A DNA stretch of 64,000 nucleotides from Aquilaria yunnanensis (taxonomy: Eukaryota; Streptophyta; Magnoliopsida; Malvales; Thymelaeaceae). The position numbers and the translations under genes are program-made. The notes under the pieces are model-generated. The model made no database searches, had not been told where the DNA came from, and was given only the letters and a program-made list of their open reading frames with translations. Of the stretch, positions 43,678 to 54,677 are shown one piece after another. Every line of letters begins with the position of its first letter. Position 1 is the stretch's first letter. The stretch covers positions 87,744,893 to 87,808,892 of the forward strand of contig CM077594.1 in NCBI GenBank assembly GCA_039654915.1, in the 5' to 3' direction.

Positions 43678-45526
43678 TGGTCATCGAAACTGTTAAAAAA
43701 TAATTCTGGTATTATTAACAACTTAGAATAAATAAATTTGTAGTATATTAGTGAAAATCATGTCAAATCCTAAGGAAAATTTTTAACCGAAAGCTTCCTG
43801 TCAGAAAATAAAATAAAAGATTGGGGGGTTTTCTTGAATCGAATGCTGAAATAAATTAACTGTAGAATTAAAATAAATTTAACTAATACTAAAAATGCTC
43901 AGTTTAGGTTTGATTATCCATCTTAGTTATGCAGTTGATCATTGAAAAAAAATATTTCTTCAATTCAAGCAAACAGACAGGACTCTCTTTAAAATTAAAA
44001 AGAACCCAAAGAAGTCAACAGTGAAAATTAACCAGAAAAAGCTTCAAATTAATTTCTTAATTTTGAGTCACTAGATATTGAAAAGCAATTTCTAATCAAC
44101 TCAAAGTTAGCATGAAGAATAATGAACAAAAAAGTTTATTCTAGGCAATCATTCAAAAGCTTGACCAATTTAACCTAGCTTACTTCTCATGTATGAACTA
44201 ACTAGAAATAAAAATAATCTTTAGTTAAATTCACTTACTACTAATCGAATTCTTTTCACTCAAGAGGTTTGAAAAAAAATTAAGCAAATTTGTAATCTCA
44301 AAACCAATCTAACAAGTGAGAACAGGAAAAATTAATTGCAATAAATCCAACCACGAAGAAGTAAATATTTGAATTTAAAGCAAGTTTCAGCAAGGAAAAT
44401 CAATCTTCACAACTAGTGTTGGCAATGGAAATTGTCCCCTTGAACCGAACCAGAAAACTACTCAGACATGTTTTGAATAGAGGACAAGAAAAATAAAAAT
44501 AAGTCAAAGTACCAAGAGGAGGGGGTGGCGGCAGTTAGTGGGCTTTCCTTAAAAAACCTAAACAAATTAACTTATTGTGGTAAAATCCATAAAATCTCCC
44601 TAAACTTTCTATATTATTATAAAATTACCATATGAATAAAAAAAATTCAAAATAACTAGAATGCCTTAATATGATCAGGGAAATTGTGTCTTCAAGCTGA
44701 ATTTTTTGCCCACATGATTTAGAGGCCTTTGGAATTAATCCACATCACAACTGGTTTTAAAGTTGTGAGCTAAGAAATGCTCTAGAACATCAGTAGCAAA
44801 TTCAAGCTGAAATTCAACCTTGATGCAGCTATTATCTCTCAAAACTCAAAACATAAAATTTGTAGAGATCTTGCTTAACTTCGAAATGACACTCGAATAA
44901 CATAAAATAGACATTTATAGCCAAATATATGCCCAAAAAACTGCAACTATTTCTGAATCAGTGATGATGCGCAAATCACAAATTTGAAGTTAAATTTGAC
45001 CCCTTAACGTGAAACCTCGGTTTTATGGTCTGCATATAATTTGTAGCTCCAGATGTTAGCTTTCCAATGAATTGAGAATCACTTCATTTTGATCTCTGTA
45101 GTTCAAGATATGATTTTTTTACTAGAACATCGCTAATCTGTCAAAATCCTGAAAGAAAACAACCAAACTAAAAATTGTAAAATTGCAAAATAAATTGAAT
45201 TTTAATCAATTGAGTCCATATGCTCTAAGCTATAAAACATACTCAAAATAAATTTTTAAAGTTCAAAACACATTAAAATATGCTAAATATGAGAGAAATA
45301 AATATAACAAATATAAGCTTATCAAATCTCCCACATTTAGCTTTTGCTCATTTTCGGGCAAAACTCAAAATAAAAGAAATATGAGAAAGAAAGAAACATA
45401 CTTTTGAGCTAAACAGAGTAAGATAATTTCACACCCAAGGATCTTGAAAGCTCAACAAAAAAAAAAAATAAACATGCAACGTACCAGTTAATAACAACTC
45501 AAAACAAAATAAGTCCGTGAAAACAA
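43678..45526 (-). mobile_element. Athila-like element D: 3' LTR plus a short internal stub
   Basis: An LTR of the same family as A and B, from TGGTCATCGAAAC (43678) to AAGCTTATCA (45324). It is followed by a PPT-side stub (45325-45526) collinear with 29312 onward. The element breaks off at about 45526; no gag, pol or 5' LTR is present. Confidence 0.8.
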
Positions 45527-45839
45527 TTCTTAGAATGAGGGCTGTAGGCTACAAACATCAGAGAGCCCCCATCCCCCAAATCACATCAAATCTTGCAGTT
45601 GCAGAGAGAATTTGATACATCTCATAAGTCAAGAGCTTGGAGATATTGGAAACTCCAATGGGAATCAAAGATTTTATTCTACACAACTCGTCAAAACTAT
45701 AGATCGGTTGTTTCTCATCAACAAAGTACAAGTAAGATAGCTAGAAATGAAAAGCTATAGCTGCTTAACAAGAGGTGCTCAGAAGTAGACAAGTTGACTT
45801 AAACACTACTATTCAAAAAGAAATATCTGACTAAAAGGG

Positions 45840-45933
45840 CTAAAGAAGGGTCAGTGTACCATCAAGGTGATAGAGGAGCTTCGTACAACGTATCGCTGAA
45901 GACAGGGGAAGATGGGCTGTCTCAAATGCAAAC
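45840..45933 (-). other. Exon-like block on minus strand (possible host-gene terminal exon)
   Basis: After an acceptor-like TTTTCTTAACAG, one frame encodes FAFETAHLPLSSAIRCTKLL and then YHLDGTLTLL, with a stop at 45840-45842. The residue composition is that of a real protein rather than translated AT-rich DNA. No family recognised. It could be the last exon of the gene suggested at 49900-50297, but the stop there argues for separate or broken units. Confidence 0.3.
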
Positions 45934-45942
45934 CTGTTAAGA

Positions 45943-47154
45943 AAACATAGATCACATATTCATATTTTGAATTGAAGCCTTTATGCTTATTCCATGCTCA
46001 TAAACTAAACCTCAAGACAATTGATTAAGTTAGCCCTGTATCTTTCCATTCATCTTTATTTCGGTTTTCATATCTGTGAATGGCCCATTTCCGTGACAGA
46101 ATATATGTTCTTTGACAGCATGTGCTACATTCAAATGGTTGGAGGGGATAAAAGATTATAATTTGCAAAGTTTAAAGGATGAGTTGACCCCAATTAAAGT
46201 TTAGGGGGTAAAAGTTAGATTTGGTAAAGTTTAGGGGGTACAAGGCTTTTAGACCATTTTTCTCGATCAATTAATGACCGTTGGAAACAATTTCGTTTTT
46301 TTTTTGTTTTGGTCTAAATCCATAATTCGGCCCCAAACTTTGTTCACTTGGACACATAACCCTTTAACTATGACTCGAGACACTTAGCCTCCAAACTTTG
46401 TAAACTGGAAACATAACCCCCCATGCTAATGGAAATGTTTATTTTTTGTCTCACAAGGACTTAAAATGACAATAATGTTAAACAGGAAGGCTATATTTGA
46501 CTTTTTACATAGGGCTTAAATGATTAATGATGCATTCAAAGAAATGGGTGAGACTAAACTATAGTGATTAGTGTAATATAAGGCATAAATTTATTTTGCT
46601 AAAGAAAATAGTTTCCCTCCTTTTGGTTCAAAATAGTACTCGTATTTATTTTATTTCTATTAAAATAACGATCTTAGTTGGGCACAGCAAACGAGTAATG
46701 ATATTAACATAAATGTTTTTTAAAATATTTGTCAATTTCAAATTTTACTACGTCCCAAATCGTGTGTCACCATATAGCTTCTTCTCATATATAAGAAAAT
46801 GTTTTGAAGTAGTAGAGAACAAATTAATGTAATTGTGTTTGAATTTTTATATATTTATACTCTTTTCATACATGTGAAAATGTTTTAAAGCAGTAGAGAA
46901 AAAGCACGTAAATTTGGGTTAAATTTCAGACTTTCAAGTTGTACATCAACATTAGTGCTTTCATGTCTAAATTTTTAGAATGATTAAAAAGTAATTATGC
47001 TATTTGTCAAGGATAATTTTAGGAAAAAAAACAATATACTATATGTTTATGTTTTCTAATATTGATAAATTTGACAAAACTTAGAAAGTAATAGAAATTT
47101 TGGAATGAACAAATTGAAACCATATATATATTTTTTATTTTGCCAATAAAATCT
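45943..47154. other. Non-coding spacer with degenerate TIR-type sequence
   Basis: The stretches 46150-46262 (AAAGTTTAGGGGGTAAAAG) and 46310-46440 (GGCCCCAAACTTTG, CTCCAAACTTTG) are weakly inverted relative to each other and resemble ends of long-TIR elements. No TSD or boundaries could be set. The remainder shows nothing. Confidence 0.35.
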
Positions 47155-47163
47155 TATATTTTA

Positions 47164-48388
47164 GGATTAAATACCAAATTTACCGCTCTAAACTAGTTAA
47201 ATGACCAATTTTACTATCAAACTTTCAAGTGTACCAAATTTACTATCAAACTTTCAAGTGCATCAAATTTATCACCGACGTCAAATAATTTTACAAATTT
47301 GCCACTTGTCCATTAAGTGACAGTCAAATGAAAGGGGAAAATAACAGTTTTGGTCTTTGGTTCTTTACGTTTCTTTTACTATTGCCCTAACTTTACCCAT
47401 TTGGTGATCATGCCATCTTCTTCAACATATGGGGGCACATGGTATGAATGATGTATTGCTGGCCATTCAACCCTCTTCATCTTCAATGCCATTCTCTCCT
47501 GTTTCTCCAAGAAATTGAAGAAAAGAGGCCATCCTGTCTCTTACTGGTATTAATAGGAGTTGGGCCTTTTTGTGAAGTGTGATTAATGACCACATTGGTG
47601 CCTAGGGCAATCCCAATATGGCTGGTTAGACCCACGGAATCCAATTTGGAGGACTTATTGTGCCCTACCATCATTATCTTCCTGAACATTGTTAAAAATG
47701 AAGTTGGAAACATAATTCAGCTTGAACTAATCAATTAAGACTGATTAATTAGCCCGTGATTTGAAGGTGATTGTGAGTTTACATCAATTATCATCCTTAG
47801 AACAATAGCAGTTCCAGCATTTTACGATCGAGAAAACCAAAGAACAAAAAAATAAAGCTTTTATATTAAACGGGAATGGATATGTGAAATGAAATTAATG
47901 TTGAAAAATAAATTAAAGAATAATTGTACCACTTCTGCGGAAGAAGAATGATCAGAATCAACTGTTGATCGGTTGGAATGACAAGTCATCAGAAAGTGGT
48001 CTCCAGAATGGGCGTGGCCGAATGGAAATTGAAAGCTTCTAAAGAGTATGATGATTTTGATTTCGAGTTGAGGGAAAACTCAGCCAAGTTTTGTCATGCT
48101 AAAATTCAACTTCCAGTGTTAATATAAGCAAATGGTGAAGAAGATGATATGATATGTAGGTGGGCAAAGTTATGACACTACTAGAAAAAATGTGAAAAAC
48201 CAAGAATGAAAACTGTTACTTTCCCCATTCATTTGACGGTCCTTAACGGATGAGTAACACATTTGCAAATTTTTATAATGCCGATGATAACTTTGGTTTT
48301 GAAGGCAAAGTTCAGTAGCAAATTTATAAGTTTAATGGTAAAATTGGTCATTTGATTAATTTAGAGTGGTACATTTAGTTCTTAACTG
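47164..48388. mobile_element. Non-autonomous Mutator-like element with 9-bp TSD
   Basis: Long inverted repeats of about 200 bases. The left GTTAAATGACCAATTTTAC and GACAGTCAAATGAAAGGGGA have inverted partners AATCAAATGACCAATTTTAC and GACCGTCAAATGAATGGGGA at the right. A 9-bp TSD, TATATTTTA, lies at 47155-47163 and 48389-48397. The interior has a minus-strand open frame of 76 codons (47713-47483) in a GC-balanced stretch, possibly captured host sequence. No transposase is present. Confidence 0.82.
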
Positions 48389-48483
48389 TATATTTTAAGA
48401 AGCCAAAAAACCAGTTTTAAAATATTTTGTATAAAGAATAATTTTTTTGTTGATTTTATAAGGCTTCATATGGGAAAAATTAT

Positions 48484-48718
48484 ACTCCATCCGTCCCATA
48501 TTCTTTGCACCATTCACTTTTTAGAAATTAATATTTGATTTTTTATTTTCAACATTTTAGTATATAAATGAAGAATTTTTATATAAGAATAATAAATCAA
48601 GACATATAGTTTCTAAATATATATTTTTTTAATTTTTTTAACAAATACTAATATAAATAAATTCAAGTCAAACTATGTGAAAAGTCAAATACTACAAAGA
48701 ATATAAAAATGGAAGGAG
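48484..48718. mobile_element. Stowaway-like MITE (second family member)
   Basis: The left end CTCCATCCGTCCCATATTCT pairs with the inverted right end CTCCTTCCATTTTTATATTC. The interior layout resembles the MITE at 28969-29201. TA precedes the left end; the right TSD has decayed. Confidence 0.65.
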
Positions 48719-49899
48719 CAAAAATTAGTGTCTCTTTATAAATATACTATTAATATATAAAGCAGGATGATATTTAGGGAGGAAACTATCATTTCCTTAA
48801 CCATGCTGACGTGTTTTTGTAATATTCTGACATGCTGTATTGTTTTTTCTTTTTGTGGAAAAAGAACGCAAAAGAAAAAAAAAAAGCCAAAAAAATGCCT
48901 TTACACATAATAAATGGAATAGCTAACTCCGTTGACTGTAATGTGTTTTGAACCTTTGTTATCACTTAGGCTGGGAGGAGGAAAAGGGTAAGCTATGGTT
49001 TTACACAAAGTTTTTGTTCCTTTTACCTACAACTTTGGAACGCTAGAATTATCCCCTGCTTTTTTCAACTTGATTTGTGAAAAAGAAATTTTTGCATCTT
49101 TAAAAATAATTTTTGCAGCTTCAAAACATTTTCCAAAGAAGTTAAAAATATTTATCTTAGACGAGGTAAAAATATTTATCATTGTATGGTTAGGTCTCCA
49201 CAGTTTCGGATTAAAGCTTAACTAGTAGTAGGAAACTCTAGGGCAAAAGTGCAGTTAAACAAAAAAAAAAAAGCAAGAGCGAGTTTAAATGTTCTTGCAT
49301 TAGGTGGCACTGTGAGTTTTAATGCTTAAAACAAAACATTATGATTGACTAGGGCATGCCCGCACATTTTAGTAGCTAACGTTTTATTGTACATAGGTGA
49401 ATAAGCATAGGTGAAAAGAAGGGACAAACTGTAAATTAGATTAAACTGAGATTTTTGTTCCCTAGAAAATTGTTAGCAAAGTTCATATATGAAACATGAG
49501 AACAGTATAATTTAAATTATAGTATGAGACCTTGAAATAACAAAACCACACAAAATTTGAAAACCTTAAAACAAAAGATAACAACAACAGTCAAAGCTAG
49601 AAACTCCAACACACAAGAGCAAGTTTTTTCAGCTGTACTTTAACATTCATTGTACATAAACTCAAAGGCGATTTTTCGGATTGTACTTTAACAGCTCCTA
49701 GAACTGTCTCTTATTATTAGAAAGGTTTAGTAAGTGAATTGGCCTGTTTGCAAAATCAGCTTAGTTTGAAATATCAACCTTTTTCCATCTTACATGGATT
49801 CATACAAAACAGAGATGAACTACGGAAGTTATTAATAATGCATAGAAGGAATAGAACATATTCTCTGTTATCTTACAACTATGCTTTTGGTATTTCCCA
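48719..49899. other. Spacer, possibly intron or downstream flank of a minus-strand gene
   Basis: Non-coding. A plus-strand open frame at 48995-49225 has no recognised domain and lies in AT-rich sequence. No transposon ends found. Confidence 0.35.
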
Positions 49900-50051
49900 T
49901 TAACGCAGTTGGTACTTGGAAAAAGGATATCTTGTCAAATCATCCAATGATTTGGTTTCCTGCATCATAGTCTTCATTAGAGATACCTTCCTTTCAACAC
50001 TAACCAGCTCTAGCCAAAGCTGTTCCAAGTAAAGAAAAACTCTAGCTGAAG
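49900..50051 (-). other. Exon-like block of a host gene (C-terminal exon)
   Basis: After an acceptor-like AATTTGCAG, the frame reads SARVFLYLEQLWLELVSVER and then KVSLMKTMMQETKSLDDLTR, ending YPFSKYQLR and a stop at 49900-49902. It looks like genuine protein with amphipathic helices. The protein family was not recognised. Confidence 0.4.
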
Positions 50052-50222
50052 CTGCAAATTGTCATAAACTGCTTTCTACCTCTCATATAAGTATGAAGTT
50101 CAAAATTGAGGTACCTACTACTTAACATTTCTCTACAGTGAGGTGAGAAAAATGGAGTATTTCAGCAATGGAATCAAGAATTTCAAACCAGTTGTGACCA
50201 GTTGGGGCACAAAACCACATAC

Positions 50223-50297
50223 CTGCTCCTTATTCTTCTTTTCAGTAAGACATTCTTCCTCCTCTTTGGCAACTTGAGAAACAACTGAGCAAGCATA
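50223..50297 (-). other. Exon-like block cut by the copia element H
   Basis: The minus-strand frame reads SVVSQVAKEEEECLTEKKNK and ends EQ at a perfect donor-like CAG|GTATGT (donor at 50217-50222). The 5' side is interrupted at 50298 by the copia LTR. The phase does not join simply to 49900-50051, so an intervening exon or a different gene is possible. Confidence 0.35.
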
Positions 50298-50546
50298 TGT
50301 TACGATAAAATTGCTTGTTTTTAGAGTTTTAGTTGGAATAAAATTCCTAGTTTTTAGCAGTAAAGATAAGCTTTGTTTTTTCCGTTTTATCTTTCACGTG
50401 CATGCAAATGGGGGTTGGAAAATCTTCCTTTGATATGTTTGTTATCAGCTGGCTGTTTCAGAGCCTAGCTACTGCATCAATAAAGTGTTGTCATTCATTT
50501 ACATTTTGTTTAGAACTTCTGATCTTTCTTGCTTCAGTTCTTTACA
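50298..50546 (+). repeat. 5' LTR of copia H
   Basis: From TGTTACGATAAAATTGCTTG to TTCAGTTCTTTACA. It matches 59727-59842 over the shared part (for example ATAAAATTCCTAGTTTTTAG). Confidence 0.85.
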
Positions 50547-50550
50547 AAAT

Positions 50551-50562
50551 TGGTATCAGAGC
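50551..50562 (+). promoter_or_regulatory. PBS of copia H (initiator tRNA-Met)
   Basis: TGGTATCAGAGC four bases after the LTR, complementary to the initiator tRNA-Met 3' end. Confidence 0.88.
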
Positions 50563-50619
50563 TTCCAGTGGGTCTGAGAGAAAGGAACAGCAGCCTTTGA
50601 GTGACCTAAACACATAGAA

Positions 50620-50841
50620 ATGGGTGGAACGAGTGAAGGGCCGTTTGTCCAGCATGCAATACCACACTTCGATGGTCATTATGATCATTTGAGCATGCTC
50701 ATGGAAAACTTCTTGAGAACCAAGGAGTACTGGAGCTTGGTTGAGACCGGCTATACTGAACTAGAAGAGGGAGCAGCAATGACAGAGATGCAGTAGAAGA
50801 GGCTTGAGGAATTGAAGCTCAAAGACCTCAAGGTTAAGAAT
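50620..50841 (+). pseudogene. Gag N-terminus of copia H
   Basis: The ATG at 50620 starts MGGTSEGPFVQHAIPHFDGH, followed by YDHLSMLMENFLRTKEYW, typical of copia Gag N-termini (P.FDG.NY..W...M...L). An in-frame TAG at 50794-50796 breaks it. It then runs into the TSD of element I, beyond which gag resumes at 56098. Confidence 0.8.
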
Positions 50842-50846
50842 TACCT

Positions 50847-52221
50847 TGTTAGATTTGTTCCAAGTAAATATTTAATTTTGATGATGACAAGTGAATTGTT
50901 TTAGTGTGCTTCTTATTTTATTGGGTCAAAATAGTTTTGTTAAAGTTGTGCTTAAATTCCAAGTATTTTAAATGTTATTTAAAAAAATATGTTTTAAGAG
51001 CATTGAGGAAAATTGCTTTTGAAAAGAAACTAGTAGGTTATTAACTTAGGTTAATGTTTGAATCAAGTTTGATTTCCAAATGACAAGTGTTTTTGAGTTG
51101 TTTCAAGTTTAATCAATTAAAGTCACAGTTTAACAGGTATTTCTTTCACCTAAGTTTAACTTGCTCCCAAGTTTATACTTTAATAAGTTAAATTGATTTA
51201 ATCCGAAGTTTGAGTTTCCTGTGACTTTTCAAAAAGCTTCAGTTGACGCGTTAAGATTCGGTTTTAACCTATTAAGTTGAAGTCTGAAAGCTTTGTTCAA
51301 ATTCTACGAGTGGCGCATTTTTAAGTCAAAGATTCAAATGGCACTCGGATGAATCAGAGGGTGCCACCTGTATAGTCCTACCGCGTAAATGCTTTGTCTC
51401 CAGCTGCTTTTGACCGTTGAAGGGAGAAGTCGAGTTTAACTCGTTAAACTCGGAACTTAACGCGAAGTATGGAAGTATCATTTTTTTGCGTAAAAACAGA
51501 GCAACGGCTCTCCAGTTTTTAAGGAACCTTTTCAGGCATTTCCAGCAAGGTTCCAACGGTCTAATTATAAACCCAACTTGGCAACTAGAAAAGAGAATCC
51601 ATTATCAAAGAGCTCAAATTTGATATTTGCCAAGAACTTGTGCTTTCACTTGTTTATCTAGCTTTGAGAGCTTCTATTGTTCTTACCACGTTGTAACCTT
51701 GTAAACACCATTTTGATGAGATTGAGTTGGTGAAGTTTCTAGTTAGCCTCTAGAAAAACTAGTAAGAGAAAGGGTGTTGGTGAGGTTTCTAGTTAGCCTT
51801 TAGGAAAACTAGTGAGTGGTTGTGGTAGAGAGAACTACCAAAAGAGTGTGTACTCTTGTGATTCACAGTGAAGAAGAAAACTCTCAAGTGGTTAACTTGA
51901 GGAGAGGAGTAGGCTCTTAAGAGGAGAGACCGAACCTCTATAAATCCTTGTGTGCAAGCTTCTCTCCTTCTCTCTACATACTTGATCTTTGGTTGGTGTT
52001 TTATGCAACCTATCTTGGTTGAACTTGTTTGTTTTAAAAAATAATTCAAAGGTTGCTTTCAAAATAAATTTAGGTGGATTGTGGTAGTCTTTTTCTGATT
52101 AGAATTGGGTTAATTATTGTTCCTTAAATTAACTTTGAGTTTGAAGGTTCAAGAACTCATTTTTTGTTTGATTTGGAACCCAACCAATTCACCCCCCTTC
52201 TTGGTTGCATTTGGGCCAACA
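50847..52221 (+). repeat. 5' LTR of element I
   Basis: Starts TGTTAGATTTGTTCCAAG and ends TTTGGGCCAACA. It differs from the 3' LTR by substitutions and by indels, among them a longer segment near 55399-55443 present only in the 3' LTR. Confidence 0.9.
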
Positions 52222-52223
52222 AT

Positions 52224-52235
52224 TGGTATCAGAGC
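52224..52235 (+). promoter_or_regulatory. PBS of element I (initiator tRNA-Met)
   Basis: TGGTATCAGAGC two bases after the LTR end. Confidence 0.88.
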
Positions 52236-52284
52236 TTAGCGATTTTTTTTTTCAAAACCTTGCGGTTTCAAAATCAAAAGATCC

Positions 52285-53973
52285 ATGGCAACCACTAGTT
52301 TTATGCATCTTGAGGGGCAAAGTACATCTAGGCCACCATTGTTTGATTCTAGAAATTTTAATTGGTGGAAAACTAGGATGGAGATTCATATTAAAGCTAT
52401 TGATTATGCTTTATGGAGAATTATCAAAGATGGTCCTAATATTCCTTTAAAAGTAGTTGGTGGTAAACAAGTACCAAAAAATTCAAAAGAATTTAAATCG
52501 AAGGATGATGCTATGTGCACTATGAATGCTAGAGCTATGAATATTATATATTGTGCACTAACCCCTGATGTATTCAATTTAGTCTTTTCTTGTAATGATG
52601 CTAGGGAAATATGGAACAAGTTGTTGGTGACATATGAAGGAACTTCACAAGTCAAAGACACCAAGATGCATATGCTAGTTAGAGCATATGAACTTTTCAC
52701 CATGAAGCCAAGAGAGAGCATTCAAGATATGTTCAAAAGGTTCAATGAAATTCTTACACCACTCAAGTTGCTTGGAAAGGAATATACAAATGACGAGTTG
52801 GTGAGAAAAATCTTGTGGAGCTTGCCTTCTTCATGGAAAAGTATAGTTGAAGCTATTAATGAAGGTGGAAGCATCAAGACCATGCACATTGATGAGCTAT
52901 TTGGGAAATTATTGACATATGAGATGAAGGAGCAAGAGGAAGAAAGGCTCAACAACAAGAATAAGTTAATGGCCTTCAAAGTTAGAGAAGATGATTCATC
53001 TTCATCTTCTTCAAATGAAGATGATTCGGATGATGTAGCAATCTTGACCAAGAAGTTCAAGAAAATTCTCAAGAGGTCGAAGAATAAGGGTTCTAGAGGC
53101 AAAAAGAAAGAGATCACTTGCTACAAATGTAAGAAGCTTGGACATCTACAATTTGATTGTCCATTGAACAAGCCAAAGAAGCACAAAAATCACAAGAGAG
53201 GAAAGAAGAAACTTAGAGCTATGGCGGCTTGGAGTGGTAGTTGCTCATCCTATAGTGAAAGCTCATCATCATCAAATGACACAAGTGATCAAGCTAATCT
53301 TTGCTTGATGATTGAAGAAGATGAAGTCTTTTCAAATCAAAGCTATCCCAACTTGTGTCTCATGGCAAAAGAAGAAAATGAGGTAACAAGTGCTTATTCT
53401 AGTAACACATCATCATCCTCATCATGCTCATCTAGTTGTTCATATGAGGAATTATTAGATGCATTTCATGAGCTTTTTAAAAATTCAAAAAGACTTGTCA
53501 AAAAGGTTGATGAATTGAAGGTTGTACATGCTTCTTTAACAAAAGAAATAGATGACTTAAAAAAGAAGAACTTAGATATTAGTTTATCCTTGAGACAAGA
53601 AATAGATGAATTAAAAATGGATAAACTTGATCTTACCCAATCTTTGTCTAAATTTGTTAAAGGTAAAGAAAACCTTGATTTGTTACTTAGTACTAAAAAA
53701 AGAGTTTATGACAAAGCGGTAATAGGTTTTAATCCCTTGATGAAGAAAAGAAAATTTGGGAGTAGATTTGTTAATGCATCTACATCCTCATATAGTTCAC
53801 TTGTAATATGTCATGCTTGTGGTAGAAAAGGTCATTATTCTTATGAATGCATGGTTAGAAAAGGAAAAGTTCCTTTTGGTTACAAATTAGTATGGGTTCC
53901 TAAAGGAATTAAAATTATTGGAGTTAACCCTCAAGGGCCCAATGAAATTTGGGTACCAAAAATCAAAACTTGA
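52285..53973 (+). CDS. Gag protein of gag-only Sirevirus-like element I (intact)
   Basis: An intact frame of 562 residues, the only complete long retroelement gene in the window. The start is MATTSFMHLEGQ, 50 bases after the PBS. The copia-type Gag (UBN2-like) domain spans about residues 15-220 (WWKTRMEIHIKAIDYALW, AREIWNKLLVTYEG, IQDMFKRFNEILTPLKLLG). An acidic/serine patch (about 235-250) and a basic stretch follow, then a CCHC zinc knuckle CYKCKKLGHLQFDC (279-292), Ser-rich and acidic repeats, a predicted coiled coil (about 390-460) and a second CCHC-type knuckle CHACGRKGHYSYEC (509-522). It would form the virus-like particle and package element RNA in the cytoplasm. No pol follows; the stop at 53971-53973 is followed only by non-coding sequence. 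Confidence 0.93.
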   Translation: MATTSFMHLEGQSTSRPPLFDSRNFNWWKTRMEIHIKAIDYALWRIIKDGPNIPLKVVGGKQVPKNSKEFKSKDDAMCTMNARAMNIIYCALTPDVFNLVFSCNDAREIWNKLLVTYEGTSQVKDTKMHMLVRAYELFTMKPRESIQDMFKRFNEILTPLKLLGKEYTNDELVRKILWSLPSSWKSIVEAINEGGSIKTMHIDELFGKLLTYEMKEQEEERLNNKNKLMAFKVREDDSSSSSSNEDDSDDVAILTKKFKKILKRSKNKGSRGKKKEITCYKCKKLGHLQFDCPLNKPKKHKNHKRGKKKLRAMAAWSGSCSSYSESSSSSNDTSDQANLCLMIEEDEVFSNQSYPNLCLMAKEENEVTSAYSSNTSSSSSCSSSCSYEELLDAFHELFKNSKRLVKKVDELKVVHASLTKEIDDLKKKNLDISLSLRQEIDELKMDKLDLTQSLSKFVKGKENLDLLLSTKKRVYDKAVIGFNPLMKKRKFGSRFVNASTSSYSSLVICHACGRKGHYSYECMVRKGKVPFGYKLVWVPKGIKIIGVNPQGPNEIWVPKIKT

Positions 53974-54677
53974 AATCTCATATAGGGTACTAGAGTATGG
54001 AGCAAAAATTAGAAGCATACACATAAAGCTCTATGCACCAAGAAATTGAGGATTTGAAGATGAATGGCGAATGCTTGAGACAAAGTTCATTTGTGGTAAC
54101 ATTGTTGATTTTATTTGGTTAATGATAATTATTGATGCATTGAGCTATTTGGTTCTGCTATGTTGCTTAATGAGTATATATAAGTTATTCATTATTCTTG
54201 GAAGATATGTAATATGTTTTATGAGCATCATGATGATTGTGGATTTGTTCAAATATTTTGATGATATAATTTAGTATGAAAAATATTATGTTGCTAGCCT
54301 ATTAGTTAATATTTGGATATTTTGCTTGATCTAGAAAGGGGGAGAAATTTTTTATATGCTTGGACTAATGGGGAGTATGTTTTCTTGTAAAAATTTCTTA
54401 AAGTTTATATGCCTTGATTAAGAGGGAGCTTATTGCATGTTGTGGTAACTTTGTTTGAAAATTTTTCATGATTTTTTTTGTTGATATATATATCTTTTTT
54501 ATTATGAAAAAAAAGGGGGAGAGATAAAATTGAAGAATAATTAATGATGGGGGAGAATCATTGTTTATGTTAATTGTTTGAATATGATATGTATTTTTTG
54601 AAAGGTTAATGATTGTTGTTTGGATGTTATATGTGTTCTTTTAAATATAGTTTTATCATCATAAAAAGGGGGGAGAT
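53974..54677 (+). other. 3' non-coding region of element I with several PPT-like tracts
   Basis: AT-rich, no pol. Purine tracts of the PPT type recur: AAAGGGGGAGAAA near 54336, AAAAGGGGGAGAG near 54510, GGGGGAGAA near 54549, and the functional AAAAAGGGGGGAGAT at 54664-54677 just before the LTR. Multiple PPT-like signatures upstream of the 3' LTR are a described Sirevirus trait. Confidence 0.8.

Noticed and set aside
46150..46440. Possible complete foldback element
   Set aside because: Inverted similarity between the two halves is weak and no boundaries or TSD could be set.
48995..49225. 76-codon plus-strand open frame
   Set aside because: AT-rich, no motif or conserved start context; could occur by chance.
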